Below, in pieces: positions 54,661 through 64,000 of a DNA stretch of 64,000 bases. How positions within the stretch are numbered: position 1 is the stretch's first letter; each line of letters starts with the position of its first letter. The DNA is from Lasiosphaeris hirsuta. Lineage: Eukaryota; Ascomycota; Sordariomycetes; Sordariales; Lasiosphaeriaceae. Below the pieces are notes generated by a model. That model saw only the letters and a list, made by a program, of their open reading frames with translations. It did no database searches and was not told the DNA's origin. The position numbers and the translations under genes are program-made. The stretch lies in assembly GCA_030549175.1 (NCBI GenBank), contig JAUKUA010000005.1:744001-808000 (forward strand). Direction: 5' to 3'.

Positions 54661-56620
54661 ATGGCAATCGGAGTTGACGAGGCTATTACGATGTGAGTCT
54701 TTTGATTCAGTAGTCACTGGCGTTTAGGTACCTTTGGTCGTGTTTTTTTAAAAAAAAAAATTTTGGCTGATACCTTTCCTACAGGTCCAGCGCTTCCGGT
54801 GACAGTTCCGACATTGAGGTGGTCGAGCACTCGCCAAGCCAACTCGCATCCCTGCCAAGCTACGAGGAAGACACCAGCTACGACTCTGACAACGAAGACG
54901 CCAAGATTGACGAGATCATTAGCAGGGTCTGTGATATCGTCCTGGAATCCTGTGGTGGGTCAAGCCCCATCGGCAGCTTCGATACCATGGGCCTAGCTGT
55001 CGAATCAGCCGTTACCGACTTTGTGAACGAGCTCTTCGACGAGCTGCAAACTTTGCCACCAGTGAAAGAATGCGTAGCTCATGAACGATCAGGTTCCGCA
55101 TCCACATCCGATTTGAGCCTTGGAGGTGGGTATGGAAGTCTTGGCGGGGTCGGGGGGTCCGGTACAGGTAGAAGAGGGAACCCGGGATCTGGTGGCGGGA
55201 TGCGGAACCGAGGAACAGGAGGGAATAATGGCCCTCCGAGCCCCGAGAAAGGAGAAGTCGCGGCTGATGATGGGATCCGCTCCTCCGGGTTCAAGTATGG
55301 TTGCCCTTTCCGGAAGCACAACCCCGCTCGATTCAACATCAGGGATCACAAACAATGCGCAGCAACCGGCTGGGGAGGATTTAACGGTGTCAAGTAAGTT
55401 TGTGGCCCTGACGCCTTCCAGCGATTCCAGTCCAAGTTTGCCTAACTTCAAGTCATAATACAGGCGGCACGTCAGAGAAAATCACAAAAGACCAGGGGGG
55501 CGCAATAAATGCCAAACATGCAAGGAAGGCTTCGAGACTGCGGAACTCCTCCAGACGCATCTCAAGGCCCCGGGGCCAGAAAAATGCAGTTTCGTGGAGA
55601 CGAGGGTTTTGTTGCCAGAGGATCCAGATGATGGAATGAGCGACGAGGTCGAAAACCGCTTGGCTGCTAGAGGCAAGCTCAAGGGTATCAAATGCTGGAA
55701 GATGCTCTACAGAGCTTTATTTCCAGGGGAACCTGAGGACCTCATGCCCTCATCAGGTATGGACACAATATCCACTGATTGAGATACCTACTCTCCTGCG
55801 GCCGCGCCCCCATTTGATCTTGTTCCGGACTTGAACCTAACTGTTGTTTTTTAACTCAGAATTCGAACCGCCCGACGAGACAGGTCAGAACTTGAAGATT
55901 CGAAAACGCTTCCAGGATGCAGAGCCGGCTCTCGCGCAACGGCTCACAAGCATCTTTCCCTTCCCAGCAGACTTGGAACGCATCAATGCCGTCATGGACG
56001 CAGTGCGATGCCACCAAGAGGAAGTTTTCACGAGTCATGAACTGTCCTTGAAAGGCGCCATGGGAAAAAAACGAGCCTCTCCCGGTAGTACCCAACTAGA
56101 CACAGCCGCCCAAGGAAACGTCGAGAGCACCGTCGGCAAGCGCCGCAGACTGCACACTGATGGCTCGGCGGATACAGTTACAGAACCACTATTTGAGGAT
56201 AACGAAGACTGGGATCCCGAGGAGATTCAAGTTCCTGGCACCGCCCCTGGTTCGCAGCCCCAGTTCCCCAACAATTCGAGCTCTTTCCCACAGCCGATAA
56301 CCCGCCATCTGTCTCCGATGACGCCAGCATCCACATCATCCTCGGGCTATATTTCTGTTCCTCGACATCATGTCAACGGTTCTGCTAGCTCATATGTCTC
56401 TGGCCAAAACAACAGCGTCGGCTACACAGAGCACGGAATCGGCAGATCAGCACAATGGGATACTGCAGTGCTAGTAGACGACTCGGTGACTGGCTCGGAC
56501 ATGAATTATCCGCTGGATGACTTCTTGGCACAGTGGCACCGAGACAATGAGCTTCCCGAAATGAGCCAAATAGACGACAATGCTTTTCCCGACGAGCCAT
56601 CCCATAGTGAGACCAGGTAA
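54661..56620 (+). CDS. Fungal C2H2-like zinc-finger protein B, tandem paralogue of A
   Basis: Exons 54661-54692, 54785-55393, 55464-55756 and 55860-56620 (introns 92, 70 and 103 bases; donors GTGAGT, GTAAGT and GTATGG), 564 residues in phase. The start, MAIGVDEAITMSSASGDSSD, is the ATG just before the first splice site; an upstream ATG (54436) or fusion to gene A are alternatives. The finger reads YGCPFRKHNPARFNIRDHKQ, VKRHVRENHKRPGGRNKCQT and CKEGFETAELLQTHL. WKMLYRALFPGEPEDLMP then parallels WEAIYQILFGNSELVP in gene A. A Gly-rich linker precedes the finger. The C-terminal third is low-complexity with KRRRLHTD as a possible nuclear signal and an acidic end. It is a tandem duplicate of A, diverged at protein level. 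No damage is seen. Confidence 0.75.
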
Positions 56621-56801
56621 CACACACACGGGTGGCGTAGCAAGGAGGGATCCTTATAGCGGGGATAGAATGGAGGAGACTATAACCCACCCGCCTCCAG
56701 AGCAGCAGCGAAGTACACAATTAATACCCAAAACAACATCATTCCACACCCCTAGGGCATGACATCCAAACATATACGGGCCCACATCCCCTTCATCCCC
56801 G

Positions 56802-57557
56802 TCACGTGTCGCTTTCAGCTTTCCACTCCATCACATCTTTCCCCGATACATGTGGTCTTTGACAATACTTTCGCATCGTAAACGATGACTCCAACATTTT
56901 CTCCCTCATCTTACCCAACGCGCCCGTCGCAGGACCGACCTCCGAGTCGCTGCTTTTGGCAGGAAGAGCACCCTGCACAAACAGCCTCTTCCTACCAGGC
57001 GAGAAACTACTGGATGATCCCAGGAGGGGCGACTTCGCGCGCCGACTCACGGAACCCAGGTCCGGGCGCAGGTCTCCAGCCGGCTGGCTACGGGCGGTGG
57101 ACAGGCGCCGCCCGAGGTCGCCGGTGCCCTCCTTAGCACCGATCCAGGGGATCACCTCGCAAGCCGATGCGCATATGTCGCCCGCCCTGGGGACCTGCCG
57201 CGAACCCGAGGCCTGGTCGGACTGGTCGACGCAGATGGCATCGATCCACAGGAGATCTGTCTCGTCGCCGAGCAAGTACGCGTCGTGGGCCCCAAGGCAG
57301 GTGCTCTGCAGGTATGTGAGCGCAGCGTGGAGGCTAGGGGTGATCTCGAAAGACACGCCGTTCACCCGCGCTCGCTTGCGGACCGCGGAATCGTCCCAGG
57401 CGTACGAGAGGGCGTGGAAGTGAGGGTTTGAGTCGAGCTCGACGTGGATGAGGTCTAGGTTCAGGGTATGATCATCGCCTGGTTGTCTTGGTTTTAGTCG
57501 GATGAGGCGGATCTCGGTGCCTTTGAGGGAATGGTATATTGAACTGCACGTGCTCAT
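56802..57557 (-). CDS. Short HET-domain (heterokaryon incompatibility) protein
   Basis: From MSTCSSIYHSLKGTEIRL (a Met eight codons upstream is possible), about 251 residues. HET-domain blocks are present: FHALSYAWDDS, FEITPSLHAALTYL, LLWIDAICVDQSD and VPRAGDICASACEVIPWIGA. After WIGA the usual continuation of the domain (the W-V-V-Q-E region) is missing and the rest is Ser/Arg-rich without homology I recognise, suggesting a frameshift or a truncated allele. HET domains trigger incompatibility cell death, often downstream of NLR-like proteins such as those decayed elsewhere in this window. It may still be expressed, but full function is doubtful. Confidence 0.7.
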   Translation of the reverse strand: MSTCSSIYHSLKGTEIRLIRLKPRQPGDDHTLNLDLIHVELDSNPHFHALSYAWDDSAVRKRARVNGVSFEITPSLHAALTYLQSTCLGAHDAYLLGDETDLLWIDAICVDQSDQASGSRQVPRAGDICASACEVIPWIGAKEGTGDLGRRLSTARSQPAGDLRPDLGSVSRRAKSPLLGSSSSFSPGRKRLFVQGALPAKSSDSEVGPATGALGKMREKMLESSFTMRKYCQRPHVSGKDVMEWKAESDT

Positions 57558-58276
57558 GGTTGGGAACTTGAAGCTGGTCACGTCCCTTATTGTTGATAGG
57601 ACATGGGATCGGTCAAATTATTTGAACATTTCAAGGCACGGCTTTTGTAGCTCGACAACTCGTGTCAGCTACTGTCTAGGCAGATGCACAGAGCAATGGA
57701 AAAGTGATGATGGGATTCTGTCGTGTTGTGGGCCAGGAAAATCCTGGCCTGCAACAGCTATCTCGGTGGCATGGGCGCAGGTGGCATGGCGCCGGGGCCA
57801 TGGCACTAGTTAGCCAGGCAGCGCGGGGCGGGAGGTGGGGCACCACCTCCAACACTTGACGATTGGAGGAGAGACTGAGTGAGCGCTTCCCCCGCCGCAT
57901 GCCCTGTTTCAGTGGCGATGAGTGGCTGCAAGCAAATAATCCATAATGAGATGCATAAAGCTGATGCAGATTATCTTATTAGGCAGCTTGACGGATTTGG
58001 ATTGCAACGCCGCGTAGGATGGTGGATGGCTACCTACAAAAGGGGCAATATTGACATTTGGCTACTACCCCAAACTAGGCATCCGAACGACAGCTCAAAT
58101 ACAATGTTGGCCGCCGGAAGTCCCATAAACGTCGCGGCTTAACTAATTGTCTTTTTCATTTCCACAACTTGAGTGGTAGCTATAACAAGCAAGGTACCAA
58201 CCACCTATAGGTGCATTTTGTTCCCATCACTAGGGGCTCGGAACCGGCCTAGAGAACAGTACACGCTACCTCGCTT
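57558..58276. other. Intergenic
   Basis: Promoter of the HET gene and 3' flank of the tyrosinase gene. No gene is recognised. Confidence 0.6.
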
Positions 58277-59550
58277 TTACCACGGCTCATAGACGTAGCA
58301 CAAGGGTGTCCCTCCAACGGTGTCCATGGCCTGCTTGATGGTGATGTTGCGGTGGAGGGGCTCGAAGCCCATGTTATCCGTCAGCACAGCCGCCGGGCTG
58401 GGAGGCATGTTGTACATGGTGTTGGTGCCCGAGATGGTCTGCCGGGTATCCCAAGCCAGGTTCTGCCAGATGAAATGCAGACGGTCGATATTACCGTGGT
58501 GCAGGTAGAACCCCGGCTCGAGGGCGGAGAAGTGGAAGTCGCTCCCGGGGTCGCCGCTGATGGCGTAGTGGCCGCCGCTGTGCACGCCGGTGCCGAAGTT
58601 CTTGCCGTTGTCGCCGCGGACGCCCTCGCCCTGGACGGCGCCCTGGAAGACGGCGACGGTGCTGGTGGAGAGCAGGAGGTCGGTCGTGTTGCGCAGCGAG
58701 GCCCACTTGCGGCAGACGTCGTCGTTGAGGTCGCGCTTGAGGCAGCGCGGGTTGTACGCCAGCGGGTCGCGCGCCTCGGTCGGCCCGATGTTGACGGTGA
58801 AGTTGGCAAAGGGTCCCGTCTTGAGACACCCGCCGCCCGTCCCCGGCTTGGCCCCCCGATGGCCGCCCGGTGGTTCTTGATGAACTCGCCGTTGCCCCCC
58901 AGCGAGTACTCGGACCCGTCGAACACGGGCGACTTGTCCATGCTGCCGCAGTCTAGGCCCCATTCCCAGTACGGGAAGACTCCGGTGTAGCCGCAGAGCT
59001 TGAGCAGGTCCTGCTCGAGGACCCAGTTGTAGTGGCGGTGCCAGAGGAGGAAGGTGGCGTCGTCGTGGACGAAGGGGGTTTGGTAGTAGTGCAGCACCCC
59101 GTAGTCGTCCCACGCCGTCTTGGCCCCTTTGATGTTTGGGTACCGCGACGGCTTCTGCATCAGGCACTGGATCCTGATGGGCCAGTTTAGTTGATGATTC
59201 AAGACAAGGGAAAAACACAAAACACATACCCCTCCTGATACGCCTTGCGGTCTGGGAGTGTCATGTTTCGCCTGCAGCACGCCGTCAGCAATCCGATATC
59301 ACCCTGCCTGCGGCTGAGGTCGGTCGGGATGAGAGCCTCACCATTCCTTGCGAATCTTGATCTTGTCCTTTGTGCAACCCGACGTCGCCTTGGCCGCCCG
59401 AGCCATGGCGGTGTCGTAGGCGATCTTGCCGAGAGCACGGATGGCCTCGCCCGAGTCAATCTGAGACTGCGTAAACGTCGGGATGGAGGCGCTGATGGCC
59501 ATGCCCGCGAGCAGGGCCGTGGCCGTGACAATCTTCAGGATGGACCGCAT
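58277..59550 (-). pseudogene. Tyrosinase (type 3 copper oxidase) with a one-base frameshift
   Basis: Copper monooxygenase that oxidises phenols to quinones. Exons 59550-59342, 59271-59230 and 59173-58277 (introns 70 and 56 bases; donors GTGAGG and GTATGT). Signal peptide: MRSILKIVTATALLAGMAIS. Copper A site: VLHYYQTPFVHDDATFLLWH and the following RHY; copper B site: HSGGHY and LHHGNIDRLHFIWQ. Central blocks are FPYWEWGLDC and SYSLGGNGEF-like text. After NHRAAIGG the reading frame shifts by one base at the C run 58852-58857 (G run on the coding strand); one more G would restore the frame to AKPGTGGGCLKTGPF. The rest is intact to VYEPW, total about 382 residues. Either a real null allele or a homopolymer sequencing error; the latter is quite possible. 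Confidence 0.88.
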
Positions 59551-60754
59551 CGCTTCAAAGACTTGGTTCGAGGCTTCAAGACAACCTGGTCTTTTGGGCC
59601 AAAGACGGGAGGGCCCCCCGAGACTTTTAACCATTTTTGCTACGAATTCAACTGGTCAGCGCTCGACGTACCGGTCCCATGTACCGACTCAACGAAGGGT
59701 TGGGAGATATACGACACGGCCAAACAAAAACAATCGGAATTAAATTCTAAATTGCAACGCTTTAAATACATGTCATGTACCCCAGATTCTTCCCGTGTGA
59801 CAAGTTGATCCTTGGATCTAGGCTGCATCGGGGATTAGTTGTGTCACATTAACACTGCGGGTCAATGCGCCAGCCAATGGGTTAAAACAACAGCCAACTC
59901 AGATGCTTGATCTACTGGCTCCAGAATGGGCGCGGGGGTTCTCTGTTAAGCATTGCCGGGGTCTCCACTAAAGCCTCTCGTCTGAAAACCTCTGCCGGTA
60001 TTGGGAAAGGTGAGCCGGGGGGCGGAAAGGAGAGCTGTGATTTGGCTCGGTTGTAGCTGGTAAATGAAGAGGCGCAGGAAATAGAGCACAAGTACAGGGT
60101 AAGACGTAAGGGCCATGTCTCACCGGAAGGAGGATATTCGGAAGGAACCGAGGTGATGGCGTCGACCAGGGGTCTTGTGTCGTGCCGAAGCCCGAGCAGA
60201 CCACCGCCAGTATTGGGGGGGGGGGGCTCGGTGGCGAGGGGCCGCCGGGCGCCATTGCCGAGGGTTTTCGAGAATGATCATGACTCGAAAATTGATCTCT
60301 ACCACTGAGATGAAGACACCAGTGATGGCACACGTATATATGAGGGTGGTTGTGGAGTTATTAGTACTGAAAAGTTGCCTTGCCATGTGATGGGTGTCAT
60401 GTTTGAAGCACTTCCCCACAAGAAAGATTTTCCTCAATACCTAGGCCATCCTCAGGTAGGTAACCTGGTGGAGCCAGAGGCATATGCCCAGAAGGTTAAG
60501 GTAGCTCGCGAACCTGACGTCGGGGGCACATCATCGTCTCCAAGGGCACCTATCATAACTTGAACCACGACATTACCAACACCCCCGATATATACCAAAC
60601 ATCCGAGTAGGTAACTCTGTGTGATAAATAAGGGATCCTCCTCTTTGTGTTAAGGAAACAGTCCATTTCGCACAAAGCAGGTGTCAAGCCATGTGTGGCT
60701 GGGACACAGAAAACAGCGCTCTCAGCGTCCTGGATCTTTCAGAGAAGATTCTCC
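59551..60754. other. Intergenic
   Basis: Promoter side of the tyrosinase gene and a further kilobase without a supported gene. A G run lies at 60217-60226. Open frames on both strands lack recognised motifs. Confidence 0.5.
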
Positions 60755-61228
60755 TCAATACAACAACTTCTTCAGTATTACTACATCTTCTTGTGTATGA
60801 GAATCCACCTGAATAGCGTCACGGTCGACCTTGGCTTGCTGGTTGTGGCGTCGTTGGTTGTATGCAGAATTGGATTGCGACACTCCCTGGGCGGCATTTA
60901 GTCTGCGGGAAGAACTGTTCAGCTCCTTGATGAGATCCAGACAGCGCTGCCTCACCCTCACGCGGTGCCACGCAGCAATGGTGCACAAGACAACGAGACG
61001 GACCACTCCCGACACGCCGAGGCCCGTCCAGGTCCATGACTGGTCGCGATCCACTTGTGTGTCCGTCGACAGCTTTACCTGAACCGTGTCGCGGCCGTAG
61101 TGGGTGGTTGGCAGGCACCAGATCAGGCCGGCTTTGCACTCGCAGTTGCGATGTACACCGAGCAGCTGCATGATCGTACCGCCAACGGCCATGAAGAAGG
61201 CGATGAACCCGACAGTGCAGTACAGCAC
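60755..61228 (-). pseudogene. C-terminal fragment of a fungal multi-pass membrane protein
   Basis: The frame starts inside a helix (LYCTVGFIAFFMAVGGTIMQ), then reads LLGVHRNCECKAGLIWCLP, DTQVDRDQSW, another helix (GVSGVVRLVVLCTIAAWH) and a cytosolic tail QRCLDLIKELNSSS. I recall similar ends in uncharacterised fungal membrane proteins. No plausible N-terminal helices precede it in frame, so it looks like a 3' remnant. The 157-residue frame could also be a small membrane protein using the first Met. Function unknown. Confidence 0.45.
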
Positions 61229-62230
61229 TCTGATAAGCTAGAGAGACAAGGCTCTCTCTTCCGCACCCACAGACCAAAGGCAATTGAATGCGCTATGCCG
61301 TTGTCTCCTGAGGTACCTTAAGGTATAGGGCTAAAAATGGCATGTTTAGAAGAAGCCTCTTTGTACACAGGTACAGTACACGAGAAAAAGCCATGTTGAC
61401 CCCTCCACCTTATATCTTGCCGTTGTAGTATCTTACATGGGCGGCAAAGACGCAGCTTGATTAACTGGTGGCTCTGGTGCCTAGATCTGGGGCCATGGCC
61501 CACGATGTACCTTCCATGCCTTACCTACCTGCTGGCACGGGGGTTGGTGGGTATGGGCCGCCTCTGAGGATGGAGGAAACCGCCAATTATCAGCCCGGTT
61601 TGGGACCTAGGTAGGGTACCTTAGGCACTCTTTTCTGCTTTTGGGAATGCGGTGATGATTTCGCTCCCCATCATGAATAGTGGCGCAACCAGAAGCAATG
61701 TGATTCGGTCACCGGAAGTGGGCGAAAATCTGCCTACCAGGTTGCCAATGAATTTCCAGGCGCTTGCCGAGGACAGCTGCGATGAGGCACACTGTCCCCG
61801 GTGTGGCTACCCGGGAATTCCAGGATACCTTTGGGTAAGGTACCTACTACCTATTGCACCAAAAGAGTTTCAGCCTCCGCCGGTAACGGTCCTGGCCGAA
61901 CGACACAAGGACAACATAACTTCCTCTTCTAGGTAGGTACCTAGTCATTCATTACACAGTGAAGTAAGAGTGAGTAGGTGGGTTCATCACGCCCGAAGGT
62001 CGGGTCAATAAGCAGTAATAAAGGGGCAAAAATGGACGCCCGGTACGCCCCCTGCAGTTTGTACACCATGGTTTTGTGCGAGCGTCAGGCTTTCGCTTCA
62101 GCGATGCGACGGTCATTGGTCGCCCTTCTCAACAGGTGTGTGGCTAATCAATGACCCGAGACAAGATATGCATCACTGAGAAAGGGTCAAGATTTGGAGA
62201 TACAAACAGGTGACTACTTGTTACTATGGA
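61229..62230. other. Intergenic
   Basis: No gene is supported. It contains several ggtaggtacct-type words, common in this region, and nothing else recognisable. Confidence 0.5.
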
Positions 62231-63640
62231 TTAAGTTTCAGCATCAAGCACCATAGATAGCATTAATCTCCCCCGACGTGTGCTCGACACGTACAAGTGC
62301 CCCTTCTTGTCAAAATCCAGGCCGACAGGACGGAAGCAGCTATCGGGACAGGACTCCGTGTTCTCCATGATCATGGTCTGGGCCGTCTTACTACTACGCT
62401 CAGCGACAGGCTGGCCGTCCCTGAAGGCGACGCCGGCGACACGGTACCCGTCGGCCGGGTTGCGGTTCCAGCTGCCGTGGAAGGTGGCATGGGCGTGGGT
62501 CGCGTTGGCGTTGAACTTGATGTCGAGGGGCGCCGTGTGGGCGTGGAAGTGCAGCCAGCCCGGCTCGCGTGACGCGCAGTCGGTGGCCTTCAGCACGCTG
62601 TCGAGCGTGAAGAGGGTGCCGACCTGGATCCCGCTGATGGCCTCCAGGCTACCCGTGTCCTAGGCCGCAGAGCACGACGGGTACCCGTAGTTGGCACCTT
62701 TGAGCTTGTTGGCTGTGTTGTTCAGCACCCCGTGATAGCTGGCCTTCTCGGCTGGGTTGTCGTTGTGGACGTCTTTAACGCCTACCCTGGCCTCATCGAG
62801 CGAGTTCTCGACCGACCGCTGTGGCCATGTCAGCGGAATCTTCGGAGTTTTGATCTTGTTGCTGTGGTGTTTGCGGGTGTTTTCGGCCGTCCCCCTTTTC
62901 CGTGGCTATTCAGGGGCAATCCACAACACCACCATAAACAGGATCCTCGCCCATGCCCACAATATTGCGCAGGCCCCAGCCCAGCACCTCGCCATCAGTA
63001 ACATACTGCGCGGCCGTGGCCAGCGCATTGCTCATGCTAAAGGTCTTGATCATGCTCCGGCCCGCCAACTGGCTCGTGGTTGCCGTGTCGATGCTGCCGT
63101 TGGAGCCGCGCGCGACCGTGATGACCTTGCCGATGCCCGCCGTCCCCATCGAGGCGTCGTACGGGTAGGCCGTCACGCTCGACAGGTTCGAGGTGAAGAG
63201 GGTCTTGCCGTCGGCGCTGAGCGCGATGCCGTAGTTGGTCTGCGTTGGTCTGCGTTGGTCTGGCCAGGAGGTGGGTGGGCCTGTGAGACTGGCAGAGGAC
63301 ACTTACACTCCGGTCTTTGGTGACGGCCGTCTTGGACGTGACGCACACCGTGGTGCCGTCGTCTTTCAGCACCAGCCGCTAGACGGAGCCGCTGCCACCC
63401 TCGGCTACCAGCAGGTTTCCGGCGGTGTCGATGACAATGTGGCGCGGCGAGCTGAGGCCGGTGGCAATGGCACCTAGTATTGTACCCCGCGGCCATCGGG
63501 AGCTGGTAGCGCCCGGTTGCGGAGATACAGGACTACGCAGCCACCGATGGGACCAGGAATGACGCCAGAGCGGCAGGGCAGGCAATTGGGGCGTACTTGG
63601 GAGCCTTGGTGAAGTTGGGATTTCAGTCAGGGATGACAAC
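62231..63640 (-). pseudogene. AA12-type PQQ-dependent sugar dehydrogenase (sorbosone dehydrogenase-like), broken
   Basis: Beta-propeller dehydrogenase homologue, normally secreted and active on sugars with lytic oxidases. Segments in order: GLSSPRHIVI and GNLLVAEGGSGSV (about 63385-63460), TAG at 63379-63381, RLVLKDDGTTVCVTSKT, then TNYGIALSADGKTLFTSNLS (about 63190-63240), VTAYPYDAS, EVLGWGLRNIVGMGEDPVYG (about 62935-62995), NNTANKLKGANYGYPSCSAA (about 62665-62720), TAG at 62660-62662, then DTGSLEAISGIQVGTLFTLD, HAHTAPLDIKFN, FHGSWNRNPADGYRVAGVAF and RPVGLDFDKKGHLYVSS. The two stops replace a probable Gln and a probable Trp (families read AWD there). A 10-bp triplication and a mangled N terminus add to the damage. 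Not functional. Confidence 0.85.
63234..63263. repeat. 10-bp unit in three tandem copies inside the dehydrogenase relic
   Basis: gttggtctgc occurs three times in a row with the last base changed. It sits at an exon-intron junction of the relic, where LQTNQ-like text appears, and probably arose by slippage. Confidence 0.8.
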
Positions 63641-64000
63641 ATGCTGTGTGCTTCAACAACAGGGAGAGGGCCCTGGGGGGGCAGACCCCAGTCTGCAGAT
63701 AGGAGTGAGTGTCCATCTGATCCTGCCTATCCTTTCCACGGTAGCATGCCAGCTGGACTTGGAATATGGCCTCTGGAATGTCCAGTTTCGGACATCACCA
63801 AGACAACACGCTTCAGCTGTGAGGCATGCCGACAGCGACGGTGACGCGCCGGCGGGGCCCGTCCATCCGGCACACTGCGGGGGCGGTGCCCGCATTTACC
63901 CAATCGGCCATCCGATATACCAGGTTCGACGCTGGCGTCCCGTGGCGATTGCCGCCCCTTCTGGAACCCCGAGCGGTGCCAAGGACCGGGAAAATAGATG
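63641..64000. other. Window edge, no gene accepted
   Basis: Upstream of the dehydrogenase relic. A rightward frame ends SCEACRQRR and then stops (63842); the text resembles the first loop of a Zn2Cys6 cluster but lacks the remaining cysteines in frame. Not called as a gene. Confidence 0.4.

Noticed and set aside
63641..63844. Start of a Zn2Cys6 regulator (CEACRQRR).
   Set aside because: The frame stops straight after and the other four cysteines are not spaced correctly in any frame before the window ends.

Overview
This window is genomic DNA of a filamentous ascomycete (Pezizomycotina, most likely a sordariomycete). The evidence is genes with short 50-110 bp GT-AG introns, fungal-specific families (GH7 cellulase, CE15 esterase, HET domain, SAT4-type rhodopsin proteins, NCS1 permease, NACHT/ankyrin NLR-like proteins, pogo/Fot1 transposons) and nonsense codons that look like repeat-induced point mutation (CpA to TpA). 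Base and codon use are typical of a GC-moderate fungal genome. The density of wrecked genes and repeats marks it as an accessory, possibly subtelomeric, compartment.

Layout. 0.4-2.8 kb: a coiled-coil/nuclease-like/protein-kinase gene broken by one in-frame stop. 2.9-4.6 kb: palindromic and dispersed repeats. 4.7-5.8 kb: a decayed DUF3435 (FluG-type) tyrosine recombinase. 6.7-8.1 kb: fragments of an AAA ATPase and a WD40 protein abutting in opposite orientation. 8.4-10.0 kb: an intact five-exon GH7 cellobiohydrolase. 12.6-17.3 kb: a CE15 glucuronoyl esterase between two related coiled-coil genes. 17.7-21.9 kb: remnants of a PDR-type ABC transporter, a fungal transcription factor and a sirtuin. 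22.8-24.2 kb: a protein with a SUMO-interaction-like motif and repeated basic motifs. 24.7-32.4 kb: three intact multi-exon genes (NCS1 purine/cytosine permease, rhodopsin-domain protein, GMC oxidoreductase). 33-40.4 kb: two decayed NACHT (NLR-like) genes separated by AT-rich repeats and solo LTRs. 40.8-45.6 kb: a small hypothetical gene, an LTR, a tandem ubiquitin-like gene and a possible partial paralogue. 46.0-50.7 kb: two complete pogo/Fot1 elements with long TIRs and TA target duplications, both with stop-riddled transposases. 53.1-56.6 kb: two adjacent paralogous zinc-finger genes. 56.8-63.6 kb: a short HET-domain gene, a tyrosinase with a one-base frameshift, a membrane-protein fragment and a broken AA12-type PQQ sugar dehydrogenase.

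How the genes fit together. GH7, CE15, tyrosinase and the AA12 remnant point to a plant-biomass lifestyle, with secreted enzymes for cellulose, lignin-carbohydrate esters and phenolics. The NACHT, WD40, HET and kinase/nuclease-like genes belong to families linked to fungal non-self recognition and conflict; nearly all are broken here. Many stops are TAA/TAG where the family or reading frame implies Gln (sometimes Trp), consistent with C-to-T mutation that reached some neighbouring host genes as well as transposons. Exon coordinates were derived by reading splice signals by eye. Family calls rest on motif recognition, not on database searches.
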